A stretch of 10,651 bases of DNA from Hyphomicrobiaceae bacterium. Lineage in GTDB: Bacteria; Pseudomonadota; Alphaproteobacteria; Rhizobiales; HXMU1428-3. Numbering within the stretch: position 1 is the stretch's first letter; every line of letters starts with the position of its first letter. Location of the stretch: NCBI GenBank assembly GCA_028285025.1, contig JANQQH010000389.1, forward strand, positions 1-10,651, given 5' to 3'. The notes beneath the pieces are model-generated. The model saw only the letters and a program-made list of their open reading frames with translations. It was not told the DNA's origin and made no database searches. This document shows, in pieces, positions 1 through 6,638 of this stretch. The translations under genes were made by a program, and so were the position numbers.

Positions 1-56
1 AACAAGGTCTGAAAGGCTGGGTTTATAAAAATTGGGTACGAGAAATTGCTGGTTAG
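1..56 (+). CDS. C-terminal end of a probable SH3-domain protein (partial)
   Basis: Only the last 17 full codons are visible, read from base 3 and ending at the TAG at 54-56. They encode QGLKGWVYKNWVREIAG. The 'GxxGWVxxxWV' pattern resembles the last strands of bacterial SH3 (SH3b) domains, which often sit at the C-terminus of small exported proteins. The gene lies tail-to-tail with rppH, 30 bp away, and I see no obvious terminator hairpin between them. The assignment rests on this short tail alone; the rest of the gene lies outside the window. Confidence 0.5.
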   Translation, partial: QGLKGWVYKNWVREIAG

Positions 57-86
57 ATGCTAAAGTTTTGTGTGAGCTGGGTTGGC

Positions 87-590
87 CTAGTTTGACACAA
101 GTGGCTCAAACTCTTTTATGACCTGTTCGTAAACACAGCGTTTAAACGGCACAATCAGGCCGGGGAGCTGCTTTGGTTGTTCCCATCGCCATTGGTCAAA
201 TTCTGCTTTTTGGTCTGGTTTTTCTTCAATATCAATCTCGCGCTCATCACCTTCAAAGCGCATGGCAAACCATTGTTGTGTCTGACCGCGATATTTTCCC
301 TTTAAGGCCTTGCCCCATAAGTCTTTGGGCAGTTCATAATCAAACCATTTTTCTGCTGCTTGAACAATGCTGACAGAGGTAATGCCGGTCTCTTCTTGTA
401 ACTCACGCAAGGCAGCCTGTTCAGGCTCTTCGCCCTTATCAATGCCCCCTTGTGGCATTTGCCAGATAAAGGGCCCGTCAGGTTTGTCATGTGGCTTGGA
501 AATGCGGCGCCCAATCCAGACTTTGTTGTCTTGGTTTAATAAAAAAATGCCAACGCAGCGGCGCAATGGTAACTCGTTAAAGTCTGTCAT
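87..590 (-). CDS. rppH: RNA 5'-pyrophosphohydrolase RppH (Nudix hydrolase)
   Basis: This 167-residue cytoplasmic Nudix hydrolase matches the usual RppH length. The family removes pyrophosphate from the 5' end of triphosphorylated RNA, leaving a monophosphate end that triggers RNase E-dependent decay. A perfect Nudix box GX5EX7REUXEEXGU occupies residues 48-70 (GGIDKGEEPEQ..RELQEETGI), with REL-EE at 15-20 of the box as the metal-binding helix. The RppH-type lead-in 'RRCVGIFLLN' (residues 10-19) and 'WQMPQGGID' (43-51) are also present, which separates it from generic MutT proteins. The ATG at 590 fits the conserved N-terminus, although its ribosome binding site is weak. It is the last minus-strand gene here, 164 bp beyond the deacetylase gene, and converges on a plus-strand gene. 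The same position beside the deacetylase/ctpA genes is usual in Rhizobiales, as I recall. Confidence 0.95.
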   Translation of the reverse strand: MTDFNELPLRRCVGIFLLNQDNKVWIGRRISKPHDKPDGPFIWQMPQGGIDKGEEPEQAALRELQEETGITSVSIVQAAEKWFDYELPKDLWGKALKGKYRGQTQQWFAMRFEGDEREIDIEEKPDQKAEFDQWRWEQPKQLPGLIVPFKRCVYEQVIKEFEPLVSN

Positions 591-645
591 CAGGTTTTTG
601 GTTCCGTTGATAAAGGCTGAGCAGTCGGTGTTTCTCTTAATACTC

Positions 646-676
646 AGAGCATTTCACTTTTGGGGCGGAACGCTCT
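646..676. repeat. Short imperfect palindrome, possible dispersed intergenic repeat
   Basis: The ends AGAGC (646-650) and GCTCT (672-676) are inverted repeats. The 12-base arms pair imperfectly (9 of 12 positions plus one G-T) around a loop of about 7 bases. The left arm, AGAGCATTTCAC (646-657), recurs exactly in inverted orientation at 2126-2137, beyond the other end of the deacetylase gene. Short palindromes with AGAGCATTTCA-like arms are, as I remember, common between genes in Rhizobiales. No T-tract follows on the minus strand, so it is not a classical terminator. Confidence 0.4.
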
Positions 677-754
677 AAGCTATTATTCGATAAGGGCTTT
701 ATAACAATTTTTTGAATTGTTTGCAGTCGATATTTGTCGGTTTTGGGCAAAAGC

Positions 755-1900
755 CTAGCTTTGAGGTTGAACAACCATGTGAGTAAGAGGAACAAGAGTG
801 ATGCCACGTTGTTTTAAATTGCTGGCCCATTCGTTAAGGCGTTGAATGGAGAGGGGCAGTGCGCTGGCCACGCCAATGGCGCTTCCTTGTTGATGTGCGG
901 TTTCTTCTAGGCGTTTTAAGGCTTGATCTATGGCTTGCTTGTTTTTTATTTCATCAATGACCATTGTGCCTTGGATGTATTCTAATTTGAGTTCCTGCGA
1001 AATTTTGTAAGGGGCGTTTGCTGTTTGGCTGTTATGATCCATATATAGTAGCCCGCGGTTTTTGATTTCGCGCATAATGGAATAGACGGCATTTTCATGA
1101 GAAATGAACTTACTGCCATCTAAATTGATAATGCCGACATAGCCTGTCATGCGCCCCATGAGCCAGGTTAAGCGTTCTATATTCACTTGGTCTGTTTGAT
1201 AAGAGAGCAAAGTATGTGGGCCTGGGTCATTATCTGGATAGTCAAATGGTTCCATGGGAACTTCTAAAATAAGTTCATGACCGGCGGCTCTGGCTCGTCT
1301 TGTCCAGTTTTTTAACTGTCTGGCATAAGGGTTAAAGCTTAAGGTGATTTGCGCTGGTAAGTTTTCTATTGCGTTTTCCGTGGTTGGTTGGGAAAGCCCA
1401 AGCCCGGTAACAACCAGGGCGATGGTTTTTAAATTTTCACCTTTTACTTTTGAAGGGCGGGCGTATACATCTAGCGCGCGGCGGCCATCATCTGCAATGC
1501 GCGGAATTAAGCCATATTTGTTTTTTTCAACCAATTCTGGAAGTGGGGCGGGGGGCAGGCCTATTTTGCCGATATATTCAAGTTGATCTTGATGGTTTTT
1601 CTGAACTTTCTGTTTGACAGTTTTTTTTGCCGTTTTGCCTGTGTCTGGGCGGTCTTGTTTTTTGGCAAAATAACGCGGGACTTTTTGAACCTCTTTGGTT
1701 CCTTTGATTTTGCGTTCGCGTTTTTTTAAAATCAGTTCAGCTTGTTTTTTGGCTAGGTTTTTTTCTGCTTGTTGTCGGTCTTTTATTTGCAAAACAGAAA
1801 AGGGTTGCCCGCCCAAAGGGTCTTTTACCAGTGTCATGATTAGGAAAAAAAGAACAAGGGCAATGCCAGTGAACATGCTGGTGATGTATAATTGTTTCAT
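755..1900 (-). CDS. Divergent polysaccharide deacetylase family protein (PF04748, YibQ-like)
   Basis: This is an inner-membrane-anchored periplasmic protein of the divergent polysaccharide deacetylase family (DUF610). From the ATG at 1900 it has 381 residues. A single N-terminal membrane segment spans about residues 7-25 (FTGIALVLFFLIMTLV), followed by a Lys/Gln-rich linker to about residue 110, then the deacetylase-like domain at about 159-377. Family signatures are IALVVTGLGLS (160-170) and the hallmark VPMEPFDYPDNDPGP (214-228). The frame stays open to a TTG at 1939 (394 residues), but AAGGTGG lies 8 nt before the ATG and nothing comparable precedes the TTG. The NodB fold normally keeps an Asp pair in the first strand; here that site reads T-G, so activity is doubtful. 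E. coli yibQ adjoins envC, and here only ctpA lies between the two, which suggests an envelope role. The substrate is unknown. Confidence 0.88.
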   Translation of the reverse strand: MKQLYITSMFTGIALVLFFLIMTLVKDPLGGQPFSVLQIKDRQQAEKNLAKKQAELILKKRERKIKGTKEVQKVPRYFAKKQDRPDTGKTAKKTVKQKVQKNHQDQLEYIGKIGLPPAPLPELVEKNKYGLIPRIADDGRRALDVYARPSKVKGENLKTIALVVTGLGLSQPTTENAIENLPAQITLSFNPYARQLKNWTRRARAAGHELILEVPMEPFDYPDNDPGPHTLLSYQTDQVNIERLTWLMGRMTGYVGIINLDGSKFISHENAVYSIMREIKNRGLLYMDHNSQTANAPYKISQELKLEYIQGTMVIDEIKNKQAIDQALKRLEETAHQQGSAIGVASALPLSIQRLNEWASNLKQRGITLVPLTHMVVQPQS

Positions 1901-1908
1901 GAGGCTTG

Positions 1909-1915
1909 CCACCTT
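1909..1915 (-). promoter_or_regulatory. Ribosome binding site deciding the deacetylase start
   Basis: Read on the minus strand this is AAGGTGG, 8 nt before the ATG at 1900. It is the strongest Shine-Dalgarno-like match near either candidate start. The in-frame TTG at 1939 is preceded only by AT-rich sequence with no GGAG-like element in the right orientation, so the ATG is favoured. Confidence 0.6.
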
Positions 1916-2090
1916 TTGTTTAGAACGCTTTTGTTTCAAAATAAACGTTCTTTAGGAGACCACTCAACACGTAACGCAATCAACTATTTTAAAGTGATGG
2001 GGTGATGTCTTTTTCATTAAAAATGTTCAACGTGCTATAGGGTTTCATCATTTTATGGAATCGCAGTAACGCGATAAGCCTTTGTTTAAA

Positions 2091-2137
2091 CATTTCATTT
2101 TGCCAAAACCGGTACCTATTTATGGGTGAAATGCTCT
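2091..2137. repeat. Second copy of the AGAGCATTTCAC motif with inverted arms
   Basis: On the minus strand AGAGCATTTCAC occupies 2137-2126, identical over 12 bases to plus-strand 646-657. Its CATTTCA part is matched by an inverted copy at 2091-2097, giving a 7-bp stem around a 29-nt loop that contains the palindrome GGTACC. The layout (AGAG-CATTTCA ... TGAAATG) resembles the first copy but the loop differs. It is most easily read as a degenerate member of a dispersed intergenic palindrome family. Confidence 0.35.
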
Positions 2138-2148
2138 AATCATCAAAA

Positions 2149-2189
2149 AATAAGTATGGGAGAGCAAAAATTGTACTCCCATTCTTATT
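2149..2189 (-). terminator. Rho-independent terminator after ctpA, probably bidirectional
   Basis: The arms at 2149-2162 (AATAAGTATGGGAG) and 2176-2189 (CTCCCATTCTTATT) pair over 14 positions with one mismatch, around a 13-nt loop. The GGGAG/CTCCC base sits at the loop end. On the minus strand the hairpin leads into a run of six T (2150 down to 2145), 60-odd nt after the ctpA stop codon. On the plus strand it ends in five T (2188-2192), so it could work both ways, but no plus-strand gene reads into it here. It separates the envC/ctpA side from the deacetylase transcript. Confidence 0.85.
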
Positions 2190-2251
2190 TTTCTCAGATT
2201 AGCTTGAAACTATTACCTGATTCCTAATGAATTCTAGGTTTTTCAGGCCTT

Positions 2252-3646
2252 TTAGGGGCTTGGCGGCTGTTCTGCTTGAGTTTTATCCATATCTGCAGCC
2301 TGGCTATTGTCTTGAACCTTTTCCTTCATGGAGGTTTTGTCGTCTTTTTTGGGAAGCTCGACCTCTCCATGTAGAAATTTAATAGCATATTGCAACTGGG
2401 CATCTTTTTTGGGGTCTGTTGGAACAAACGATAAAGAGCCATGTTGTTCTTCATTTTTCTCATTCACAGAAATATGGCCTCTTAAGCTTGCCTCGCCTTT
2501 GGTTTTAATCGGCTTGCCTTTGAACTCTTCGGGTAATTCTTGTTGAACAACCACAGTGGGAACAATGCCTTTGGCTTGAATAGAGGTGATCGAAGGCGTG
2601 TAGTACAGCGCTGTTGTTAAGCGAATAGCACCGTTAGAGCCTAATGGAATGATGGTTTGTACTGAGCCTTTGCCAAAAGTGCGTGAGCCAACAAGGGTTG
2701 CGCGTTTATGATCAAGCAAGGCACCTGCGACAATTTCTGAAGCAGAAGCTGAGCCACCATTAATCAGAATGACGATTTTTTTGCCATCAGAAATATCACC
2801 GCGCCGGGCGGTTGCTCTTTGTGTTTCTTCTAGGTTGCGGCCTCGTGTGATTACAATAGCCCCTTCATCTAAAAACGCATCAGAGACTTTAATGGCTTGT
2901 TCTAAGAGGCCACCAGGGTTGTTTCTAAGGTCAATGATATACCCTTTTAAATTTTCCTGGCCAATTTCATCGCGAATTTTTTTCACGGCTTCTTGCAAAC
3001 CGGAAGCGGTGCGTTCATGGAAAGAGGGGAGGCGAATATAGCCTATATCTTTGCCTTCAATGCGGTGGCTCACTTTGTTGATTTGAATGATGGCGCGTTT
3101 GATTTTTATATCAAACGGTTCGTTCACATTTTTGCGCAATATGGTAATGGTAATCTGTGATCCAACTGGTCCGCGCATGCGGTCAACCGCCTCACGCAAG
3201 CTTAGCCCTTCTACTTCTTCGCCATTGAGGTGAGAGATAAAGTCACCAGGCAAAATACCGGCTTTGGCTGCTGGTGTGCCATCTATCGGGCTGATGACTT
3301 TGACCAAGTTATTTTCCATGCGCACTTCAATGCCCAGACCGCCAAATTCACCGCGGGTTTGCACTTGCATGTCATTAAGGCTTTCAGGGCTTAAATAGGC
3401 CGAATGAGGGTCTAGCGAAGTCAGCATGCCGTTAATGGCGCTTTCAATAAGCTTTTTGTCGTCAGGCTTTTCAACATAGTCATTGCGCACACGCTCAAGA
3501 ACGTCGCCAAATAAATCTAAATGGCGATAAATGCTCTTATTGCCAGCTTGTGCTGATAAGATATCCTTTGAACCAACAACTATCCCGCCAATAACGCCGC
3601 CAGCTAAGATCAACGACAGACATGTTGTAAACGTTTTAACATTCAT
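2252..3646 (-). CDS. ctpA: Carboxyl-terminal processing protease CtpA (S41 family)
   Basis: This 464-residue periplasmic serine protease of family S41 (Tsp/Prc type) cleaves substrates near their C-termini using a Ser-Lys dyad. An N-terminal hydrophobic stretch (about residues 8-25) acts as a signal peptide or anchor. A PDZ domain follows at about 103-170 (GLGIEVRMENN, GDFISHLNGEEV), then the protease core at about 199-365. The predicted nucleophile is Ser301 in GGSASASEIVAGAL and the base Lys326 in RTFGKGSVQ. Their 25-residue spacing equals that of E. coli Tsp (Ser430/Lys455). RNNPGGLL (241-248) is also conserved. The tail after about residue 370 is charged, rich in Lys, Glu and Gln, and probably flexible. 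The ATG at 3646 is preceded by an AAAAAAGG stretch 9 nt upstream. It lies 205 bp after envC and ends at a strong terminator. In related bacteria such proteases trim lipoproteins and peptidoglycan enzymes; the targets here are unknown. Confidence 0.95.
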   Translation of the reverse strand: MNVKTFTTCLSLILAGGVIGGIVVGSKDILSAQAGNKSIYRHLDLFGDVLERVRNDYVEKPDDKKLIESAINGMLTSLDPHSAYLSPESLNDMQVQTRGEFGGLGIEVRMENNLVKVISPIDGTPAAKAGILPGDFISHLNGEEVEGLSLREAVDRMRGPVGSQITITILRKNVNEPFDIKIKRAIIQINKVSHRIEGKDIGYIRLPSFHERTASGLQEAVKKIRDEIGQENLKGYIIDLRNNPGGLLEQAIKVSDAFLDEGAIVITRGRNLEETQRATARRGDISDGKKIVILINGGSASASEIVAGALLDHKRATLVGSRTFGKGSVQTIIPLGSNGAIRLTTALYYTPSITSIQAKGIVPTVVVQQELPEEFKGKPIKTKGEASLRGHISVNEKNEEQHGSLSFVPTDPKKDAQLQYAIKFLHGEVELPKKDDKTSMKEKVQDNSQAADMDKTQAEQPPSP

Positions 3647-3851
3647 TTTTGCAAACCTTTTTTAGCACCATCTCAACTGTTATTTGTTTTTTTCAGTTGC
3701 TTTGTGCGCATCTTATCGCGTTGAGAGTGATATATCTATCTTAAGTTATGTTCTGGCGTTTTTTTATGTTGTTTTTACGGCATTTCACCTGCCAGAGAGT
3801 GTAAATAGGGCCGTTAACGGTTTATATGACTGTACTTTGTTGAAGTGCACC

Positions 3852-5228
3852 TTATTTAACCGCTATTTGATCGTTTGCCCACCAGGGGGAGGGGTCAATG
3901 GGCGTGCTGTCTTTTCTAAATTCAATGTATAACACAGGTTGATTGGTTTTTTTAGTCTCTTTTTGGCCAAGGGCCTGATCTATCATGGAGCCAATGGGCT
4001 CTCCTGCGAGTACAAATTGGCCAGTTTTAACATCAATGCGGTCCATTCCGGCTAATAAAATATGATAGCCACCGCCTGCATTGATAATAAGCAATTGACC
4101 GTAAGAACGAAATTTTCCAGCGTAGGCGATCCAGCCATCAGCAGGAGAAGTGATTTGGGCATTGGGGCGTGTTTCGATGCTGATGCCTTTTGAACGATTG
4201 CCATATTTCATTTTTTCACCAAAGGTGCGCAAAATACGTCCGCGGGCTGGCAATGAAAGCGTGTGTTTAACTTTAGAAAATGGCATGGCTGGTTCAATGC
4301 GCCCAGGGTTGGTAAAAGCAATGGTTTTCTTTTCATCGGGGCTCAGTTCAACAGAGACTTTTTTGCCAATCCTTTGCTGGGCTATTTTTTCATCTTCTAT
4401 CAATTGTTTTTCATAGCCGCCAAGCTCAGTGCGCCGTTGTAAATCTTGGTCTACTTTTTTGATCAAATCGCCAAGGCTAGCAACAGATTTTGAGTGTTCC
4501 TTGGCCCGGTCTTCAATTTGTTGTAATTCTCGATTGCGGTCTAAAATGCGCTGTTTTTTTTCGCTGAGCAGTTCTTTTAAGCGTATTCGGTCTGTTTCCA
4601 TTTCAGCATTTTGAATGCGCAATCGTTCTGATTGTTGGGCAATGTCTTTTTTAAGTGTGACGATTTCCCCGATTTTTGTTTTTAAGCTTTCGGCCTGGCG
4701 GTTTAATTTTGGCACAAGGTTGGACATTAGCATGGCGCTGCGCACCATTTTTAAGGCGTCTTCCTTATGTGTTGCCATGATGGGCGGTGGGTTGCGGCCC
4801 ATACGTTGTAAAAGCCCCAACATTTCCCCAATGGCAACGCGTCTTTCTTGCAAGGAGCGGCGCATGTTTTTTTCCTGTGCTTGCATGGTTTTGAGGCGGG
4901 CCTCTAGCGTGTCCAGTGAGCTTTCGCTTTTTTGGATTCGCTTGGCGTAATCAATGAGTAATTTGGTTAAACGGGCGCGGTCTTTATCTAGGGCGGCCAC
5001 TTGCCCTTTCACGCCGGCCTTCTTGGATTGAATCTCTTGGAGAGCCTTTTTCTTCTCTTCAAGCTGTTTGCGAAATTGCTCACGCTTTTGTTGTTCAGTT
5101 TTTACGGCTTGTGGGTCTTCGGCCTCTTGAGCCGTGACAAAGGGAGGGGCAAGAAAGAGCGCGGTAATGCCAATTAAATAAAGCGCTATGTATAAGCCGA
5201 TTTTTTTCAAAGAGAGAGGAACCTTCAT
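3852..5228 (-). CDS. envC: Murein hydrolase activator EnvC-like (coiled coil plus degenerate LytM domain)
   Basis: Exported protein of 458 residues if read from the ATG at 5228. The open frame continues to an ATG at 5339, but those 37 codons look non-coding and would bury the signal peptide (KKIGLYIALYLIGITALFLAPPFVTAQEA, about 8-36, cleavage near TAQ-EA). A long coiled coil rich in Glu, Lys, Gln and Arg fills about 41-275, and the LytM/M23-like domain covers about 325-445. Zinc-binding residues of active M23 peptidases are missing: the HxxxD site reads S346-K-G-I-S350, and the C-terminal HxH reads PVLYIEF (431-437), like the LYFEIR of E. coli EnvC. Such proteins do not cut peptidoglycan; they bind and activate amidases during septum splitting, and the coiled coil is the part recruited to FtsEX in E. 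coli. No strong ribosome binding site precedes 5228. It lies 176 bp after rlmH. Confidence 0.9.
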   Translation of the reverse strand: MKVPLSLKKIGLYIALYLIGITALFLAPPFVTAQEAEDPQAVKTEQQKREQFRKQLEEKKKALQEIQSKKAGVKGQVAALDKDRARLTKLLIDYAKRIQKSESSLDTLEARLKTMQAQEKNMRRSLQERRVAIGEMLGLLQRMGRNPPPIMATHKEDALKMVRSAMLMSNLVPKLNRQAESLKTKIGEIVTLKKDIAQQSERLRIQNAEMETDRIRLKELLSEKKQRILDRNRELQQIEDRAKEHSKSVASLGDLIKKVDQDLQRRTELGGYEKQLIEDEKIAQQRIGKKVSVELSPDEKKTIAFTNPGRIEPAMPFSKVKHTLSLPARGRILRTFGEKMKYGNRSKGISIETRPNAQITSPADGWIAYAGKFRSYGQLLIINAGGGYHILLAGMDRIDVKTGQFVLAGEPIGSMIDQALGQKETKKTNQPVLYIEFRKDSTPIDPSPWWANDQIAVK

Positions 5229-5404
5229 TAGCACAATCTGGATTACGAAAAATTGGTATTTATTGAGGCCACGTGATTCTCTAGCATAGAATTGCGCTGA
5301 AATCACGGCGCAAATATCTATTCTGAGTGTTTTACCCAATGGGGACGTCTAATATATGGGATATAGTACTCTTTCGGTGCGTTTTATGTATAATCAGTGT
5401 GTGT

Positions 5405-5890
5405 TCATTCACGATGATAGGGGTGGTCAGCCCAGATGGTCAGGGTGCGGTAGAGTTGTTCCAATAAAAAAACACGGGCCAGGCCATGGGGTAGGGTTAA
5501 TTTTGATAAGGACAGAGTTGTTTGGGCTTTTTTTAGCTGCTGTTTGTCATGTCCATCAGGCCCACCAATGAAAAAGCTAATGTGCTGGGTTCCCTCATGC
5601 TGAATAGATTTTATTTTATCAGCAAATTTGGCGCTGGTTAATTCGCTTCCCCGTTCATCTAAAAAGATAAGATGGGCTTGATTGTTGGCTTGTGAGAGCA
5701 GCTTGGACGTTTCTTCTTGTTGGCGTTTTTGTGCGCTGCTTTGTTTGGATTCGTTAATCTCTTTGACTATGCAGTTTTTTATCCCCTGGGCTGGGCCAGC
5801 TTTTTGAAGGCGCTGCAAATAGCGTTGTTGCAAGGTTTGTTCTGCGTCTTGCTTAAGCCGCCCAACGGTTAGGATTTCTATATGAAGCAT
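5405..5890 (-). CDS. rlmH: 23S rRNA (pseudouridine1915-N3)-methyltransferase RlmH
   Basis: This 161-residue SPOUT-class methyltransferase uses S-adenosylmethionine to methylate N3 of pseudouridine 1915 in helix 69 of 23S rRNA, acting on assembled 70S ribosomes. The whole family length is present. Visible signatures are the N-terminal MLHIEILTVGRLK, LDERG (77-81), the glycine-rich knot loop FFIGGPDG (106-113), the SLSKLTLPH segment (127-135), RVFLLEQLYR (139-148) and the C-terminal PYHRE (157-161), whose Tyr-His is conserved for substrate binding. Many members have a Gly before PYH; here it reads ADHPYH. It starts 35 bp after the rsfS stop and is probably co-transcribed with it; the same pairing is widespread in bacteria. 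GAGG lies about 11 nt before the ATG. Confidence 0.95.
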   Translation of the reverse strand: MLHIEILTVGRLKQDAEQTLQQRYLQRLQKAGPAQGIKNCIVKEINESKQSSAQKRQQEETSKLLSQANNQAHLIFLDERGSELTSAKFADKIKSIQHEGTQHISFFIGGPDGHDKQQLKKAQTTLSLSKLTLPHGLARVFLLEQLYRTLTIWADHPYHRE

Positions 5891-5925
5891 GGGGTTAGAG
5901 CCTCAGATCCAGAAGCTTTTGAAGC

Positions 5926-6336
5926 TTATTGGGTGCTTTGGTCCTCAGGGCGTTCTGCCAACCACATTTTTTCAATATTGTAAAATTCGCGCACTTCAGG
6001 GCGGAAAACGTGGATGATGATGTTGCCCGCATCAATTAACACCCAATCACAATTATCTTGTCCCTCAATGCGTGCGCGGCCATGGCCTTGCTCTTTCAAA
6101 GCCCGCGCCAGTTGGTCAGCAATGGCGCCAACATGACGGTGTGAGCGGCCAGAGGCCACAACCATATAGTCACCTATTGATGATTTGCCCTCCAAATCAA
6201 TGGTGGTGATGTCTTGTGCCTTTGCATCTTCAAGGGTTTGGATGGTTAAATCGAGTTGAACCTGCGAACTGGTTTTAGTTGCGGCGATGGATGATGCAGA
6301 GCTCATAGGGACTGCATCCTCATTTTGTGTGTGCAT
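5926..6336 (-). CDS. rsfS: Ribosome silencing factor RsfS
   Basis: This 136-residue RsfS/Iojap family protein binds L14 on the 50S subunit, blocks joining of the 30S subunit and so lowers translation under nutrient limitation. The conserved domain runs from about residue 27 to 128. It shows GDYMVVASGRSHRHVGAIAD (55-74), EGQ (91-93), CDWVLIDAGNIIIHVF (96-111) and REFYNIEKMW (116-125), all family hallmarks. The first 26 residues are Ser/Ala/Thr-rich and not conserved. An internal ATG at 6306 (residue 11) is an equally reasonable start; neither has a strong ribosome binding site (AAAGG and GAGGA, both about 12 nt away). It sits between nadD and rlmH, the common bacterial order, but a 302-bp gap separates it from nadD, so it may have its own promoter. 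Confidence 0.95.
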   Translation of the reverse strand: MHTQNEDAVPMSSASSIAATKTSSQVQLDLTIQTLEDAKAQDITTIDLEGKSSIGDYMVVASGRSHRHVGAIADQLARALKEQGHGRARIEGQDNCDWVLIDAGNIIIHVFRPEVREFYNIEKMWLAERPEDQSTQ

Positions 6337-6638
6337 GGGTGTTGGATAGCCTTTGTATGATGATGAAATGAATGAATGGATCTATTCAAAGTTCTATATG
6401 ACCGTTTGTGAGTGGCAAAATGGCCTGTTTTTCTATAAAGAGTTTTCCCTTCAAATACGCTTTGGCTAAGGTTGCTTAGCGGTTTGTTTTGCAGCAAACA
6501 ATTAACATTGTTTTCTAAATCAAAAGAAGCGTGCAAGTTGGGTTGTTCTCCACCTGTAAAAGGGCCCTCAATAAACTCAGTTGTTAAATCTTTGGGTCCA
6601 TTTCATTATTTACAAGAGGCCACTTTAATAGAGTTGGC
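6337..6638. other. Gap between nadD and rsfS with an unexplained open frame
   Basis: These 302 bp hold no gene I recognise. On the minus strand one frame stays open for 99 codons, from just after tandem stops at 6603-6608 to a stop at 6303, running 34 bp into rsfS. Its best start is a TTG at 6536 with GGTGGAG 11 nt upstream (6548-6554), giving 77 residues (MHASFDLENNVNCLLQNK...) that match no family I know. A small perfect hairpin TTGTTT/AAACAA lies at 6484-6501 with no T-tract. I see no clear terminator after nadD and no promoter good enough to call for rsfS. The stretch may be a long leader, a decayed gene or a real small gene. Confidence 0.5.

Larger units (their letters stand above)
1941..2251. 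other. Intergenic region between ctpA and the deacetylase gene
   Basis: About 310 bp hold no recognisable gene on either strand. On the ctpA side it contains the terminator hairpin at 2149-2189. Next to that lies a CATTTCA/TGAAATG inverted repeat (2091-2097 and 2127-2133) with the AGAGCATTTCAC motif, and further on a small hairpin ATCGC/GCGAT (2060-2064 and 2071-2075). The promoter of the deacetylase gene should lie between the terminator and base 1901. I found no -35/-10 pair close enough to consensus to call: TAAAAT-like and TTGAAC-like hexamers occur but not at a proper spacing. Confidence 0.6.

Noticed and set aside
703..721. AACAATT/AATTGTT inverted repeat after the deacetylase gene
   Set aside because: A 7-bp AT-only-type stem without a following T-run on the minus strand is too weak to call a terminator.
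3674..3699. CAACTG/CAGTTG inverted repeat in the ctpA leader
   Set aside because: A 6-bp stem with a 14-nt T-rich loop is expected by chance in such sequence, and no riboswitch or known leader fold is recognisable.
4615..4950. 111-codon plus-strand open frame antisense to envC
   Set aside because: It is a reverse-strand shadow of the coiled-coil coding region, with a Ser/Arg/Cys-rich product and no family resemblance.
5229..5339. N-terminal extension of the EnvC-like protein from an ATG at 5339
   Set aside because: The 37 extra residues look non-coding, no ribosome binding site precedes 5339, and the extension would place the signal peptide inside the protein. The ATG at 5228 is preferred.
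5389..5394. TATAAT on the plus strand just beyond the rlmH stop
   Set aside because: There is no matching -35 hexamer at 16-18 bp and no plus-strand gene downstream; it would read antisense into rlmH.
5913..5927. Hairpin AAGCTT-TTG-AAGCTT between rsfS and rlmH
   Set aside because: The stem is short and AT-leaning and no T-tract follows on the minus strand, so it is not a terminator; it overlaps the rsfS stop codon.
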